NCBI GenBank assembly: GCA_020796225.1 | Contig: CM036753.1 | Location: 2,480,001-2,544,000, forward strand | Direction of reading: 5' to 3' | Source: Arion vulgaris | Taxonomy: Eukaryota > Mollusca > Gastropoda > Stylommatophora > Arionidae | DNA: 64,000 bases | In this document: one piece after another, positions 34,441 through 45,635 of the stretch | Layout: the number at the start of each line of letters is the position of its first letter | Position numbering within the stretch: the first letter of the stretch is position 1 | Translations under genes and position numbers: made by a program | The notes under the pieces: model-generated | Database searches by the model: none | Told to the model about the DNA's origin: nothing | What the model saw: the letters and a program-made list of their open reading frames with translations, nothing else

Positions 34441-34579
34441 CTCAACTGGAACATACTGCAGATAATCTGTCTAGACTTTTCTACAACTCAGCCTGAATTG
34501 AATACTAGGAGTTTCAGGGTTGTGAATCCCAGTCGACAACTGGATTGACAGGGATGGGTGTCGATATTGGTACAGCTTG

Positions 34580-34700
34580 AAAAGAACGAGATACCAAATA
34601 TGAAAAAAATTGATTGATCAACATCGAACTGGTATGTTTTCCGCTGGATGCTGCTGGATTTGTTAAGGTGGTGATCGGAGCACCTATTGATATGATATGA
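34580..34700 (-). repeat. Short dispersed-repeat end
   Basis: ATTGATTGATCAACATCG and GCTGCTGGATTTGTTAAGGT, GGTGATCGGAGCACCTATTG correspond inverted to 14,849-14,891. Probably one terminus of a longer element. Confidence 0.45.
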
Positions 34701-35170
34701 TGATCATCATCATCAGGTGTCGTGCCGTGCCGCTGGACGTATTCGATCATGGATCTTCACAAATCTCTGGTGTTTGCTATCATCTCAGATGTTGACGCTC
34801 TTCCGTGCCATGACGTCAGGCTATCCAAAATTTTTCTGTCTGTCTTTTCTGTCTCATCTCCCTCGATTTTACCAGTTGTTACAATGTGTTCTAAACATCC
34901 CTTTCTCATCACATGCCCGAAAAATGATGACTGCCTCTTTCTTATATTGATGATAAGCTTTCACATTAGCCATTTTAGCAGTCCATGTGATTTTCATAAT
35001 TCTTCTGTAAAACCATATCTGTGGCCCTCAGAGATTTTTCGATCTGTTTGTTTATTGTCCATGACTCGCATCCATATGTCAGTATTGGTTCTATGTAGCA
35101 CTGTATGACTCTCATGATGATAGTCTTCATATAACTGATAACTAGCATTGAGAACACAGTCATTAGCAAA
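34700..35170 (-). mobile_element. LINE reverse-transcriptase fragment
   Basis: Minus strand reads IIMRVIQCYIEPILTYGCES then WTINKQIEKSLRATDMVLQK, the classic 'YG(C/S)E(S/T)WT' late reverse-transcriptase text. Frames break after this point. Confidence 0.82.
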
Positions 35171-35235
35171 TAGAAAGTCTCTGATAACTGTAACTAAACA
35201 TTAGGTTGTGCTAGAAACATCCATAAGTTGAACAT

Positions 35236-35337
35236 TCTACCATTGATATGATAGCTGACATCAGTTCATATGTCACTGTCTCTCAATACCATTGATATGA
35301 TAGCTGACATCAGTTCATATGTCACTGTCTCTCAACG
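35236..35337. repeat. Tandem duplication, 49-bp unit, 2 copies
   Basis: TACCATTGATATGATAGCTG to CACTGTCTCTCAA is present twice head to tail without differences. Confidence 0.93.
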
Positions 35338-35985
35338 CATCAGTCAACATAGCAGAGAACATTATTCTCAACAGAGTTGATGCAAGTACACATTTTTTTT
35401 TTTTTACTTTCCTTCAGATAGGAAATGGTTCAGATAATTTGCTATTCTCTTGAACTCTGACCTGAATCCTGCCATACAGTTGTCACACTATTGTGATACA
35501 TTTCTTTGGGCAGCCATATTTTCCCATGATTTGTCAGGTGACACATATTGCATTAAACAAAGTATTTGACCTAAGAAGAAGGTATTGATAGATTATTCTT
35601 ACTACACTAGGTGGTGCTCTTCTGTCTTTGGGTATAGAGGTCAACTGCATGGACAGTCACACTATACCATCAGCTGTTTTTCTTATAGCCTGGTTGAAGT
35701 CAAATATTTGTCATAAACTGTTGAACATTATCCTCCCAATGAGTTTTCTGTCATCCTGGAAGACTTAATCCCTGGCTCTAGTCAAAGTGTAACAGAAGTT
35801 ACTTGCTACTCTTCAAAACAATGATTTCATTCTGTAAATTGGTTATCTTAGTCTTGACGGCTTTCTTATTCTTTCTTTATATTGAATGAAAGTCTTGTTG
35901 TAGTGAGACACACTTTCAATATCAGACAAGATGGTCTCATTTAGTTATATAGCTGTTTTTAAAAAAAAAATAAATATTTTTCCTT
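35338..35985. other. Intergenic sequence, nothing recognised
   Basis: Contains a T homopolymer at about 35,393-35,405. No recognised feature. Confidence 0.4.
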
Positions 35986-35989
35986 AGCT

Positions 35990-36165
35990 AAAGAGCCGAA
36001 CAAGTCATCCAGTTACGGTTGAATGTGTAAAAACTGAGCGTCATCTTTTCAAATGAGAGCTGTTCGAATTTGTTTTAATTATTTAGTTGCCTATTGGTTC
36101 TATGAAGACTCTCACCCATCGGCCACGATCTAGTGGGCGCTAGATTTCAAGTCTGGTGACTATTA
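35990..36165 (-). repeat. Dispersed noncoding element, copy 2 (inverted relative to 29,463)
   Basis: GTTGCCTATTGGTTCTATGA and ATCGGCCACGATCTAGTGG, with AAATGAGAGCTGTTCGAA, are the reverse complement of the 29,463 copy with substitutions. Confidence 0.7.
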
Positions 36166-37035
36166 CAAATTGTATGGAACAAGGTATCTCTACACTTTGC
36201 CCTGTTTTTTTATGTGCATTTATCAACCATAAGAAGCAGAATTGGTTGATATTTCTGTCAATAAATGTACACATTTGAGAGAAAAAAAATCTCACATTCT
36301 ACCTTGTGTAGAAATTGTCTTCATTAAGATTTGATTTTGTTAATAATCTAACCAAGATTCTGTGAACATTCCCATATTTGAAATTGTTTTTTTAAAAAGT
36401 CCTAAAAGCCATTTCCCCCTCATTATTGTGTCTAATACATGTCTTTAGGTAAGTATACTTCTAAATTGTTTATAATTTTAAAAAATAACAATTCAAGTTA
36501 CAGTTTGAGAATAATTTGAACTGATTTGGTTTTCACTGATCTGATATGCAAATTTTCATCCGCTTGCACTTGATAAATTATTTTCTGAACAATTCAATGA
36601 ATAATTGTTTTGAATATGTTTCAGTAATGTCCATGCTATGCAGAGATATTTTGACGGACATGATAACTATATAACTAATGTGTCCAGATAAGGAGATCAA
36701 GTTCTTGATTGTTTCAATATATTTCTATCAATGTACATCCATCTTGGCTTGTATTCTGTGACAAGATACAACTGTTTATGTATGAAATAAAGCTTGTAAA
36801 CAAACAAACTAATCATTGTCTTTGTGTTTAATTCTTTGTTTTTTGTGCATTTTTGTGTTTTGAAGTTCTGTGAGGATACTGGGCCCCTATAGGTATATCG
36901 GGACACTAAGTTCTGAAGGAATATTTAATGGATATCCCTTCATTCATCAGCCTCTATGTTTCAGGAAACAATAGGTTTTGAATCACATAGTACGTTCTGT
37001 GATAGATTACATCGTTTGTTGTAGATGTAGTGATA
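36166..37035. other. Intergenic AT-rich sequence, nothing recognised
   Basis: No exon, RNA gene or repeat recognised. AATAAA at about 36,785 has no associated gene on current evidence. Confidence 0.4.
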
Positions 37036-37039
37036 TTTT

Positions 37040-37715
37040 CTAGATTGTCAGTCCTTGCAACTGTTGATGCAGGTGAAATTGGTGATGAGCTGAAAAAGAG
37101 TGTGGTTTCTCACCCTCTCTTTGTCTCGATTTGCGATGATGTTTCTATTCTCTTTTTTTTTAGCCATCTCTCACTGCTACTCGACTTTCCATGTATATTT
37201 CTGACCAACTTCTCCCAGTTATCTCTGTCTATGCTGCATGAAGTTAGATCACGCTTGCAGGTGTCAATGAAGCGTAGTAATGGGCACCCATACTGCTAGT
37301 ACCAGCTGCGAGTTTACCATATAGAATGTCCTTTGGAATTCTACATTCACTCAGGCAGCACATGTGTCCCATCCATCTCAGACGTCACTAACTCATCAAG
37401 AAGGTGTGCATGCTTGGATATAGCAGCTGTCCATGACTTCCGTATTGGAGATGTAGTCTTGCCATCTGATGTTGTATATTTGCATGATGCAGTGCACTTG
37501 GAAGGTGATGAGGCGATGTTCTTGGCTAGCATATGTCGTCCACGTCTCACTACCATACAGAAGAGTGCTGAGAACACAAGCCTTATATTTGTGTCTTGGA
37601 GTTTGACATGAGTGCCCTATTTTCCCATACTTGCTTTACTAATTTGAACACAGCTGTGGATGCCTTCCCAATGCTTCAGCTAATTTCATCATCGAGGGAG
37701 AAGTTGGTTGCTGAT
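37040..37715 (-). mobile_element. LINE 3'-end fragment
   Basis: Minus strand encodes FVRRGRHMLAKNIASSP-like text, CKYTTSDGKTTSPIRKSWTA, AISKHAHLLDELVTSEMDGT, then in a shifted frame CPLLRFIDTCKRDLTSCSID and WEKLVRNIHGKSSS. The latter is the pattern of LINE C-termini (RYKD.CKRDL....I....WE.L..DR). Broken by stops. Confidence 0.65.
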
Positions 37716-38930
37716 CGTAGAGCTAAATAGATCTCCATAATCTTGTTCAACAACTTCCTCATTAAATGTGACCAATAGTTCTCCATGATCTTCATAAACA
37801 TTATTCTTGGCGCTCTGTGGTAACATAAGATGGCCAGCAATATGTTGTTAGAAAGAACAAATATTGCTTCAATATTTTTCAAGCTCAATCTACATAGACT
37901 GAGATGATTGGGGCACATTCGATGGATGTAGCACTCCAAAAAACTTCCTTTTTCCCTGAGTATATATATATATATCGTATATAGATAAGCATTGCTACTC
38001 CCATGCCTGATTGTCATGAATTGTAGTTTTTTAACCTCACTAGAGCACAATTTAAACACAACGTCTGCAAAGACAGACAGTTCAAGCCAACCTTCATTAG
38101 TAGCTCGTGACCTTGATAACTTCCTGCACAGTACATTACTTGTCCGTGGATAATGAAAACCCCTGCGACACTGGTCCATGTCAGTGATACTCAGGAGATT
38201 GAAACAGACTGGTCTCGGTGATATCATGGAGTGTGAAGATGGTTCAGGCTGACAAGAAAACAGTTTGATTTAGTGCCAGAGTATGGCTGAGGAAATGAAC
38301 AGTTTGATTTGTGAGGATATGGAAGTGTAGGATGCTGGTGATAGGCTTACAGGTATGGCTGCTGTGATAGGCTTACAGGTATTGGCTGCTTCAAAAGTGG
38401 GTGAGCAATGGACCAGGCTTATATTATAAATCCCTAAGGGAGAGAGAGCGTGTACATGTAATAGTAGGGAATCTACAACACTAACCAGACTGCAAGAATT
38501 CCAAGTCAAGTGGGATGTAGCAGACAAGAACACTATGCTAGTAGCCAAAGAGTAAACCAACAAAGAACCGGTGTTCAGACGACTAAACTAAACTAAACAT
38601 CTGATGACAAAAGTAACGCCTCCCTGGCAGGCTAATTAGTTGGCTGCGCCAGAGTTCATGTTTCTGGCAAATTCTGTCAGTGACTGCCGTTTTCATACTT
38701 CTGCATATAAAATAATAGCGAATGAAAACTCACAATTCCTAACTTCTAATAATCTGTCTCATCTGCTTTGTGGTGATGTAAGCATATCTGCCCAGTGCTC
38801 ACCGTTTCAGTAATACACACAGACACATATTAGAAGTAAACACAAACAATATATGTGTTCCAACAAACCTGAGGAACATTTTCCTTATCCGGAACGGTCT
38901 ACTCATTACACAACGATTGCATATCGAGCT
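37716..38930. other. Intergenic sequence, no confident feature
   Basis: Long minus-strand frames here (for example 37,676-38,227) have no recognised domain. Contains (TA)n at about 37,963-37,980 and a local duplication GGCTTACAGGTAT(T)GGCTGCT at 38,344-38,390. Confidence 0.35.
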
Positions 38931-38934
38931 GACA

Positions 38935-39134
38935 CTTTAGTTTAGATTACATATCACAAAGTGAGTGGTTGCAAATTGGTTACTTTAGTTTAGATTACAT
39001 ATCACAAAGTGAGTGGTTGCAAATTGGTTACTTTTGTTTAGATTACATATCACAAAGTGAGTGGTTGCAAATTGGTTACTTTAGTTTAGATTACATATCA
39101 CAAAGTGAGTGGTTGCAAATTGGTTACTTTAGAG
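38935..39134. repeat. 48-bp minisatellite, 4 copies
   Basis: Unit AGATTACATATCACAAAGTG then AGTGGTTGCAAATTGGTTAC and TTTAGTTT. The fourth copy is interrupted by the element at 39,135. Confidence 0.93.
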
Positions 39135-39550
39135 CAGCGTTTCACAAAGTGAGTGATACTGCCCCCATCTTGGGCGCTGAAGAGTTCTTAGGGGCAATTA
39201 GGTGTCGGTGGCTCCTTAAAGAAGAGGTTAATAATAAATATTTTAAAATAAATTATTTTCGTGAATTTGCGATTGAATAATCATTTAAAATTGGAATTCT
39301 GCATTTTAATTAATCTTATGCCAATCTTACACGATCTATGTTTTCATCAATTTTTATTTCATGCATATAATCATTTGAAAATTGACCATGTATGACAGAA
39401 ATATATATCAATTTTCTATGTCAAAGAGAAAACAGAGCATGTATATATATGGGAGGGGGCGTTGGCAAACTGTTATAATGTGGAGGAGGGCGTTACAAAG
39501 CTTATGTTGTGCAAAGTGGGCGGTGGGCCGAAAAAGTTTGGGAATCTATG
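39135..39550. mobile_element. hAT-like MITE, 416 bp, 8-bp target duplication
   Basis: Begins CAGCGTTTCACAAAGTGAGT and ends AAAAGTTTGGGAATCTATG; read from either end the tips share an A..TTC(C/A)C pattern. It is flanked by CTTTAGAG (39,127-39,134) and CATTAGAG (39,551-39,558), a 7/8 match of the length expected for hAT. G-rich runs near the ends (GGGGGCG, GGAGGAGGGCG) are also hAT-like. No transposase, so non-autonomous. Confidence 0.7.
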
Positions 39551-39751
39551 CATTAGAGCAAACTCAAATCGGTGCCAGTACATACAGCTGGTGCTCAGAA
39601 GTTGTTGCAATGACTGCCAGGAGCTGGAGAGGTGAAATAAATTATCAAGCATTATGAAAACGGCCACAGATGTTCCGTGTCTAAAAAAGCGAATTATTCG
39701 GCGGAACAACGTACTTAAGTTCTGTCTCTGGCGTAAAATCATACATCGATC

Positions 39752-39912
39752 CAGTGGCGACTCGTGCTAATTTTTATTGGTGGAGTCAGACACAAATTTT
39801 GGAAAAATCATGGTTTTGGGTTAGGTTATATTTTAATTTATAAAATAATAATACACGTTACATATTTTTGTGGGGCCCGACCCCATTGGCCCCTAATGAC
39901 GAGCCGCCACTG
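39752..39912. mobile_element. hAT-type MITE, 161 bp, perfect 8-bp target duplication
   Basis: Left end CAGTGGCGACTCGTGCTAAT and reverse complement of right end CAGTGGCGGCTCGTCATTAG form inverted repeats. The 8-bp CATCGATC flanks both sides exactly (39,744-39,751 and 39,913-39,920). CAGTGGCGGCTCGT is a known hAT terminus style. Non-autonomous. Confidence 0.93.
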
Positions 39913-40147
39913 CATCGATCATAAAAGAATGGTTGAAAATGGTTGTTGTAGAGGAAAGGCAAAGGAAAATAAGATTTACGTTTCTCTTCTTTTAAATGTT
40001 TGCCTTACAAAGCTAACTTCTGTCATCTAATCATCGATCATTGTCTTCCTGTTTGACTTCTACGTTTGCTCTATTAGAACAATTTATCAACTACGTCTAG
40101 TGTTTTGTTTGTGATTTGATGGTAACTATATTGTGTTATGTTTACAG

Positions 40148-40280
40148 CAAATCTGCAGTACCTGAATCTTTGAGACCATCACATCCGAGTATGTCGTACA
40201 CATTTTTGTTGTTCCTAGGATTGTTGTCGTTCGGTTGCTCTATGATAACATATTTGATGAGAATTAAATTTAAAATTTAA
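40148..40280 (+). CDS. Candidate terminal exon of an unidentified membrane protein
   Basis: A good acceptor (TTGTGTTATGTTTACAG) precedes an open frame reading KSAVPESLRPSHPSMSYTFL, LFLGLLSFGCSMITYLMRIK and FKI with TAA at 40,278-40,280. The shape is a polar juxtamembrane stretch, one hydrophobic helix of about 20 residues and a short basic tail, as in a tail-anchored or type I protein. I do not recognise the family, and no upstream exon on the plus strand could be identified between 23,113 and here. It could be chance, although an in-frame acceptor, helix, basic cap and stop together are suggestive. Confidence 0.35.
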
Positions 40281-40866
40281 TATCTCAAATTTTGTCAGGG
40301 CAGCGACTTATAACCATCTCTTTTTCGATTGTCAATAGGTCGTTTTCAATCACCAATCTGGCCAATCTGGTAGGGATCGAGGGAGAGATACTCTGGTATA
40401 AGTAATGATGCAGACGCAGTTAGGTTAGATGAGATCCGCTCGCAACACAGACGAGCAGAATCCCAAAGTAACTATTAATGCACGTCTCCCCCGGTCGATG
40501 GGAAAAGCTGAACAAATAAACATAAAGGGATGAGGGTGCATCCAGAGAAGAGACGTGGGCCACATAGGCGAAACTCGGAGCCCTGAGGTGAGGGTCCGAG
40601 TTGTGTTGCGTGTCCTGACAGTCTCGAGGCATAGTAAATGTGAGCACGGTGAGAAACCTGATAAACACGGTGAGCAGGCACTAAAGTAGAAATAGAGCGA
40701 ACACGCATACGGACGATACACAGGTGAGCCCACGGTGGGGCAGACATGCACGGTGTTATGGTGGGCAACAAAATGCGTGGCAAAAGTAGGGGTGAGTGAT
40801 CTACCCAAAGTGCAGAAAAACTGGAAAACCAACAGAGGCTTGAATCAAGTGCAACTTCTACGAATG
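40281..40866. other. GC-richer sequence, no confident gene
   Basis: From about 40,400 the base composition rises clearly above its surroundings, up to about 42,010. Open minus-strand frames (ACSLYFYFSACSPCLSGFSP) look low-complexity. No family recognised. Confidence 0.35.
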
Positions 40867-40867
40867 G

Positions 40868-41524
40868 TGATAAATTGTGCACAGTGAGATAGAAATTGTG
40901 CACAGTGAGATAGAAATTGTGCACAGTGAGATAGAAATTGTGCACAGTGAGATAGAAAGTGCACAGTGAGATAGAAATTGGACAGTGAGATAGAAATTGT
41001 GCACAGTGAGATAGAAATTGTGCACAGTGAGATAGAAATTGTGCACAGTGAGATAGAAATTGTGCACAGTGAGATAGAAATTGTGCACAGTGAGATAGAA
41101 ATTGTGCACAGTGAGATAGAAATTGTGCACAGTGAGATAGAAATTGTGCACAGTGAGATAGAAATTGTGCACAGTGAGATAGAAATTGTGCACAGTGAGA
41201 TAGAAATTGTGCACAGTGAGATAGAAATTGTGCACAGTGAGATAGAAATTGTGCACAGTGAGATAGAAATTGTGCACAGTGAGATAGAAATTGTGCACAG
41301 TGAGATAGAAATTGTGCACAGTGAGATAGAAATTGTGCACAGTGAGATAGAAATTGTGCACAGTGAGATAGAAATTGTGCACAGTGAGATAGAAATTGTG
41401 CACAGTGAGATAGAAATTGTGCACAGTGAGATAGAAATTGTGCACAGTGAGATAGAAATTGTGCACAGTGAGATAGAAATTGTGCACAGTGAGATAGAAA
41501 TTGTGCACAGTGAGATAGAAATTG
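40868..41524. repeat. 21-bp minisatellite, about 31 copies
   Basis: Unit ATTGTGCACAGTGAGATAGA plus A, almost perfectly homogeneous except two short units at about 40,955-40,985. All three minus frames and one plus frame stay open through it (period seven residues: HSEIEIV on plus; FLSHCAQ, SISLCTI, NFYLTVH on minus). These frames are products of the unit, not evidence for genes. Confidence 0.96.
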
Positions 41525-42130
41525 GTAAAGTGTCGTCCAGTAGAACAATGGGAGCACAAATGACGAGAAAAAAGGGGCGGACCCAGTTGGTGGATGAGGG
41601 CACAAGCAGAAATGGGCGAAGGGGCACCCAAAAGAAACGCGAGGGGACAAAATGGTGGCGAGCCTCAAAAAGGATCTCCTCCATAGAACAACAGCGTATC
41701 CCCTCGCAGAGAAACTACTACTGCCTTGTAGTTCGATTGGGGACAATCAAAGTCTAGCGGAACAAACCGTACATAAAACTGGACGGCAGGCAAACCAAGT
41801 AGTCCCAAAAAAAAAATGATAACCTGGGCAGATGACGCTCAACAACCCGGGAGGAAAGATTGTTTAAGGATAGCTACCCTAAAAGAAAATAACCTGCTAC
41901 CTTGCATGTCAGCTGGGGACAGCCCAAGGCTGACGGAGGGCGAACCCAGTAAACGCTGGCTAAAACCGGACACATCGCCGAAGGATAAGCACCAGAGCTC
42001 CAAATGGCGCTAAATATGTAACGAAGCACACCCATTATAAGGTTACATGAACCAGATTTCCACATGAATAAGACAAAATAACAGCAGAATTTATGGGGAA
42101 ATCTGGTAATTCAGTATAATCGGTGATCGC
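41525..42130. other. GC-richer flank with two diverged direct copies
   Basis: CTACTGCCTTGTAGTTCGAT, TGGGGACAATCAAAGTCTAG at 41,718-41,760 parallels CTGCTACCTTGCATGTCAGC, TGGGGACAGCCCAAGGCTGA at 41,896-41,938, so an old duplication is present. No gene recognised. Confidence 0.4.
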
Positions 42131-42131
42131 G

Positions 42132-42133
<2 letters not shown>

Positions 42134-42187
<54 letters not shown>
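42134..42187. repeat. (GA)n microsatellite
   Basis: About 27 uninterrupted GA units. Confidence 0.97.
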
Positions 42188-42190
<3 letters not shown>

Positions 42191-42399
42191 GGTCTTTTAA
42201 CTTTAAATGTTCTCATGGAACCTCCATGTTTTTTTCTTCCAGCTACGATAGAACTTGGCACATGACTGGCCACACTTACTCACAAGTCATGGGTCTCTGC
42301 GATAAAAATAAAGTCATCCTAAAAGTAGAAACGAACTCAAAAACTTTGATGCGGAAGGTAATTTTCTAGTCTTCAGGCTAGGGAAACACGCCCACTCTC

Positions 42400-42620
42400 C
42401 CAAATTGGTTTTGATGTGGTTTACTCTTTCCTCCGTTCTCCAGACACGTAACCTTCCGAACGCAGCACTGGCTTTGGATATCTATTGTGGACCTCAGAAT
42501 CTATGTTTGCCATCTGGATAGAGGCTGCCAAGATAAGCAAAGTTGTCCGTTGACTGGAGACGCTGAGATTTAATGTTGATGACTGATCGCAGACCCCACA
42601 GACGAAAATGTACAACAACA
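42400..42620 (-). mobile_element. LINE reverse-transcriptase fragment
   Basis: Minus-strand frames give INIKSQRLQSTDNFAYLGSL then YPDGKH and, shifted, ISKASAAFGRLRVWRTEERV, equivalent to the YLGS...I..RI.KAS.AFGRL..RVW text of RTE-like elements. Same segment as at 34,100 and 55,750. Confidence 0.75.
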
Positions 42621-43190
42621 AGACGGCTATATTTCAAAGAAAGAAGAAAGCATGAGAGACAGCTGGACTGAAAAACTGCCTCCTTAAATCTAGAAAGACA
42701 CTAAAAACTATGGAACCTACAAAAACCCTAAACGGTGAAGGACAGAACGGACAAAACTGCCACACAAGACACAGGATTTGTCAACAGACCATTGCTAGAA
42801 CCTATCAATTGGAAAGTGGGGGACTGCCTGAATTAGTTTGATAGTAGCTACCCTCGTCCGTGAGACGCCTCATGAGCACGGTTGAACCTACTGTCCGGCA
42901 TTTGTTAAGTCCCTGGTACTTACTCAGGACGATAAGCGTAGTCCTCTGAAGTCGTGAAATCTGACTGTATGAGCAGAGGAATATAATTACAGTACAGAGC
43001 ACACGGCTGCAGTTAAAGAATTACAAGTGGACACGCATGCTGCCCTAATTGAAGAAATGAAAAAACTGGATCTCAAAACCTAAATCAGTTCAGAGGACAA
43101 AACTTGCTCCGACAGTTGAACGGCAGACAGAAAAAAAAATTGGAAAGTCAGGTCCAAATTCAACAGGCAAGAAAAGAGGAAGTCAAAAAC
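42621..43190. other. Unassigned sequence upstream of a LINE
   Basis: No intact gene. From 43,060 the plus strand has Gln/Lys-rich text (KLGKSGPNSTGKKR style) that may belong to the 5' side of the LINE at 43,200. Confidence 0.35.
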
Positions 43191-43199
43191 CAGTCAAAG

Positions 43200-45635
43200 C
43201 AACTGTTGAATAGTCTTAACTCTACAATCCCAACAGACAGCATGACAGCTATGTTTACCTGCAGGAGCTAGAAGACCAAATAAAAAAGCTAAAGGAGAAA
43301 AAGGCACCTGGAGTGGATGGAATTACCAATGAATTCCTTAAACACCTTGGTCCTCTTGGCAAAGGTTTCTCCTCAGCATTTTCAACCAGAGCTGGAAAAC
43401 AGGTCAAGTTCTCAACCTGGAAGGAGGCAATCTACTCATCTTGAAACCAGGCAAGGACAAAAATGACCCAAAGAGCTATAGACCCATCAGCCTTCTCAGC
43501 TGTGCAGGGAAATTGATGGAGAGGCTAGTAAACAGGAGACTGACATGGTACCTAGAAACAAACTCATTGCTCACCCCTGCCCAGACCGGATACAGACAAA
43601 ACAGAAGCACAGAGGACCAACTGGCTTACATCACCCAGGACATTGAAAACGCCTTCCAGGAAAGAAAGAAAGTAACAGCCATATTTTTGACCTCTCCTGG
43701 CATTTGATACGGTATGGTACGATGGCCTAATGCTGAAAGTCCTACAAACAGGAGTCTCCCACAACATGTTCTCCTGGATCAGAAACCTCCTCTCCCAACG
43801 TACAGCCAGAGTAAAAATAGACAACCACCTCAGCAAGATGCAAAAATGAAGGAAGGAGTTCCACAGGGCAGTGTGATAGCACCAACGCTATTCTAATATA
43901 CATAAATGACATCACCAAATGCTGCCCCCAGAAGGTCTCAAACAGCCTACATGCAGACGACTTTGCAATCTGGACAGCTGCAGAACACACTCAAAAAAAC
44001 ATCATATTTACTACAAAAAACAGTGGAAAAAGTGGAGAACTGGACAAAAGCTGGGGCCTCAAAATTAACCACACAAAAACCACAGCAACTGTTTTTTTCC
44101 TCTCCCCACACAAGGAAAAAGTATCCATCAATTTAGAAAACGAAACAATACCCCAAACAGATACACCCACCTTCCTTGGAATCACCCTAGACAGCAGACT
44201 TACTGGAAGCCAAACATAGACAAAATTCAAAGAAAAGCCATACAAAGACTTGCTGTGATGAAGAAACTAGCTGGCACGTCCTGGGGCGCAAATTCAAAAT
44301 TATTAAAGCAGGTCTACACTGGAGCAGTCAGACCCATCATGGAATATGGCTCCAGCTCTTGGACAACAGCAGGCAAAACAAACACACACAAACTAGACAA
44401 GGTACAAAACATGGGCCTAAGAATAACTCTGGGAGCAATGAAAAGCAGTCCTATCGTAGAAATGGAAAAACCGCAGACATAGAGCCTCTAGAACTCCGCA
44501 GAAAATTTAAAACACTCACCCAGTTTGAAAACTAAAACGGCTAAAAGAACACCTCACACACAAAATTCCAAGAGAAAACAAAAACAGACTTGCAAGGAAA
44601 AGTCCCAACCATCTGGCCAGAGAATTTCATATGCAACATACAGACATCCTAGAAACTGACCCAGAAATGTGGGAACCCATAATACCAGAGCCATGGACAT
44701 GCTACCAAAACACGGCCCAAATACACCTAGAAGTCTCAGGAATAATCTCCAAAAAATACAAACAGAGACAGAGCAAAGAGCCATTTCACTCCAAATGCTA
44801 CGAGAGCAATATCCCACCAGCACATGGACACATGTGTTCACAGATGGCTCAGCTACAGATGCTCCGAAAGGAGGCAGCGAATCTACATCACTCACCCTCA
44901 AGGAAACACAGAAACACACTCTCTGGCAGCAGGAGAAACATGCACCAACTTTAGAGCAGAGGCAACAGCCCTTCTTGCAGCCATACAGATTCTCAACGAC
45001 CAGCAAGTGTCAGCAAAAATATTGCAGTCTTTAGCGATTTAAGATCCGTTCTCCAGGCTATCTCAAGTCCCAGACAAGACAAGCTCATTCAGGACATACG
45101 GCAAAATATCAGCTTGTCAAAAATCGAACTGGTCTTACAGTGATACCAGCTCACTGTGGCATACCAGGAAACGAAAAGGCTGACAAACTCGCAAAGGCTG
45201 GGGAGCCTACACAACACCACCCAACACAAAGTTTTACAGAAGCAAAGACTCTCCTGAAACAATCCAGGAAAATGATCTGAGAGAAAAACAAATGGAGGAT
45301 ACAGGCCAGAGCACGACAGCATAAATACACTAAACAGAAAAGCACAGACCACAATCTTCAGACTTAGAACGGACACTGCAGTCTCAGAGCACACCTCCAC
45401 AGAATGGGTCTCAGGGACTCGATGGCCTGCACCGTGGAGCACCAAAGCAGTCCCCAGAGCACATCCTGCAAGACTGCCCTAGTCTGAGGAGTGAGAGATT
45501 GGAGATCTGGACAACAGAAACAACACTACAAGACAAACTATGGGGAACCGGTGAAGACCTCAAGCGCACCGCCCTGTTTATGACACATACCGGAGTAGTT
45601 GACAGCAAAGTTGAACGCAGAAGAAGAAGATGACT
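43200..45635 (+). mobile_element. Jockey/I-type non-LTR retrotransposon: reverse transcriptase plus RNase H, decayed
   Basis: Plus-strand text in order: ELEDQIKKLKEKKAPGVDGI (fingers), LKPGKDKNDPKSYRPISLLS (YRPISL), TPAQTGYRQNRSTEDQLAYI, motif A region near 43,685-43,705 (IFFDL..AFDTVW only after two shifts), MKEGVPQGSVIAPTLF (motif B), SLHADDFAIWTA (motif C with ADD), PTFLGITLDSRL, VRPIMEYGSSSWTTAGKTNT, then an RNase H domain with HVFTDGSATDAPKGG (catalytic D), FRAEATALLAAIQIL (E), VFSDLRSVLQAIS-like text (second D), and IPAHCGIPGNEKADKLAKAG (H..GN..AD). The endonuclease is not visible. Indels, many in homopolymers, break every domain, so it is inactive as sequenced. Confidence 0.93.

Noticed and set aside
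37676..38227. 183-codon minus-strand frame
   Set aside because: No recognisable domain, composition like its AT-rich surroundings, includes a (TA)n tract, and partly overlaps a LINE end. I could not support a gene.
40475..41757. Long frames on both strands (423, 279, 257 and 259 codons)
   Set aside because: They run through a homogeneous 21-bp array whose unit lacks stops in several frames. Flanking parts show no known domain and no splice signals.
44554..45006. 150-codon minus-strand Cys-rich frame
   Set aside because: It is antisense to the RNase H region of the plus-strand LINE, whose own frames are clearly recognisable.
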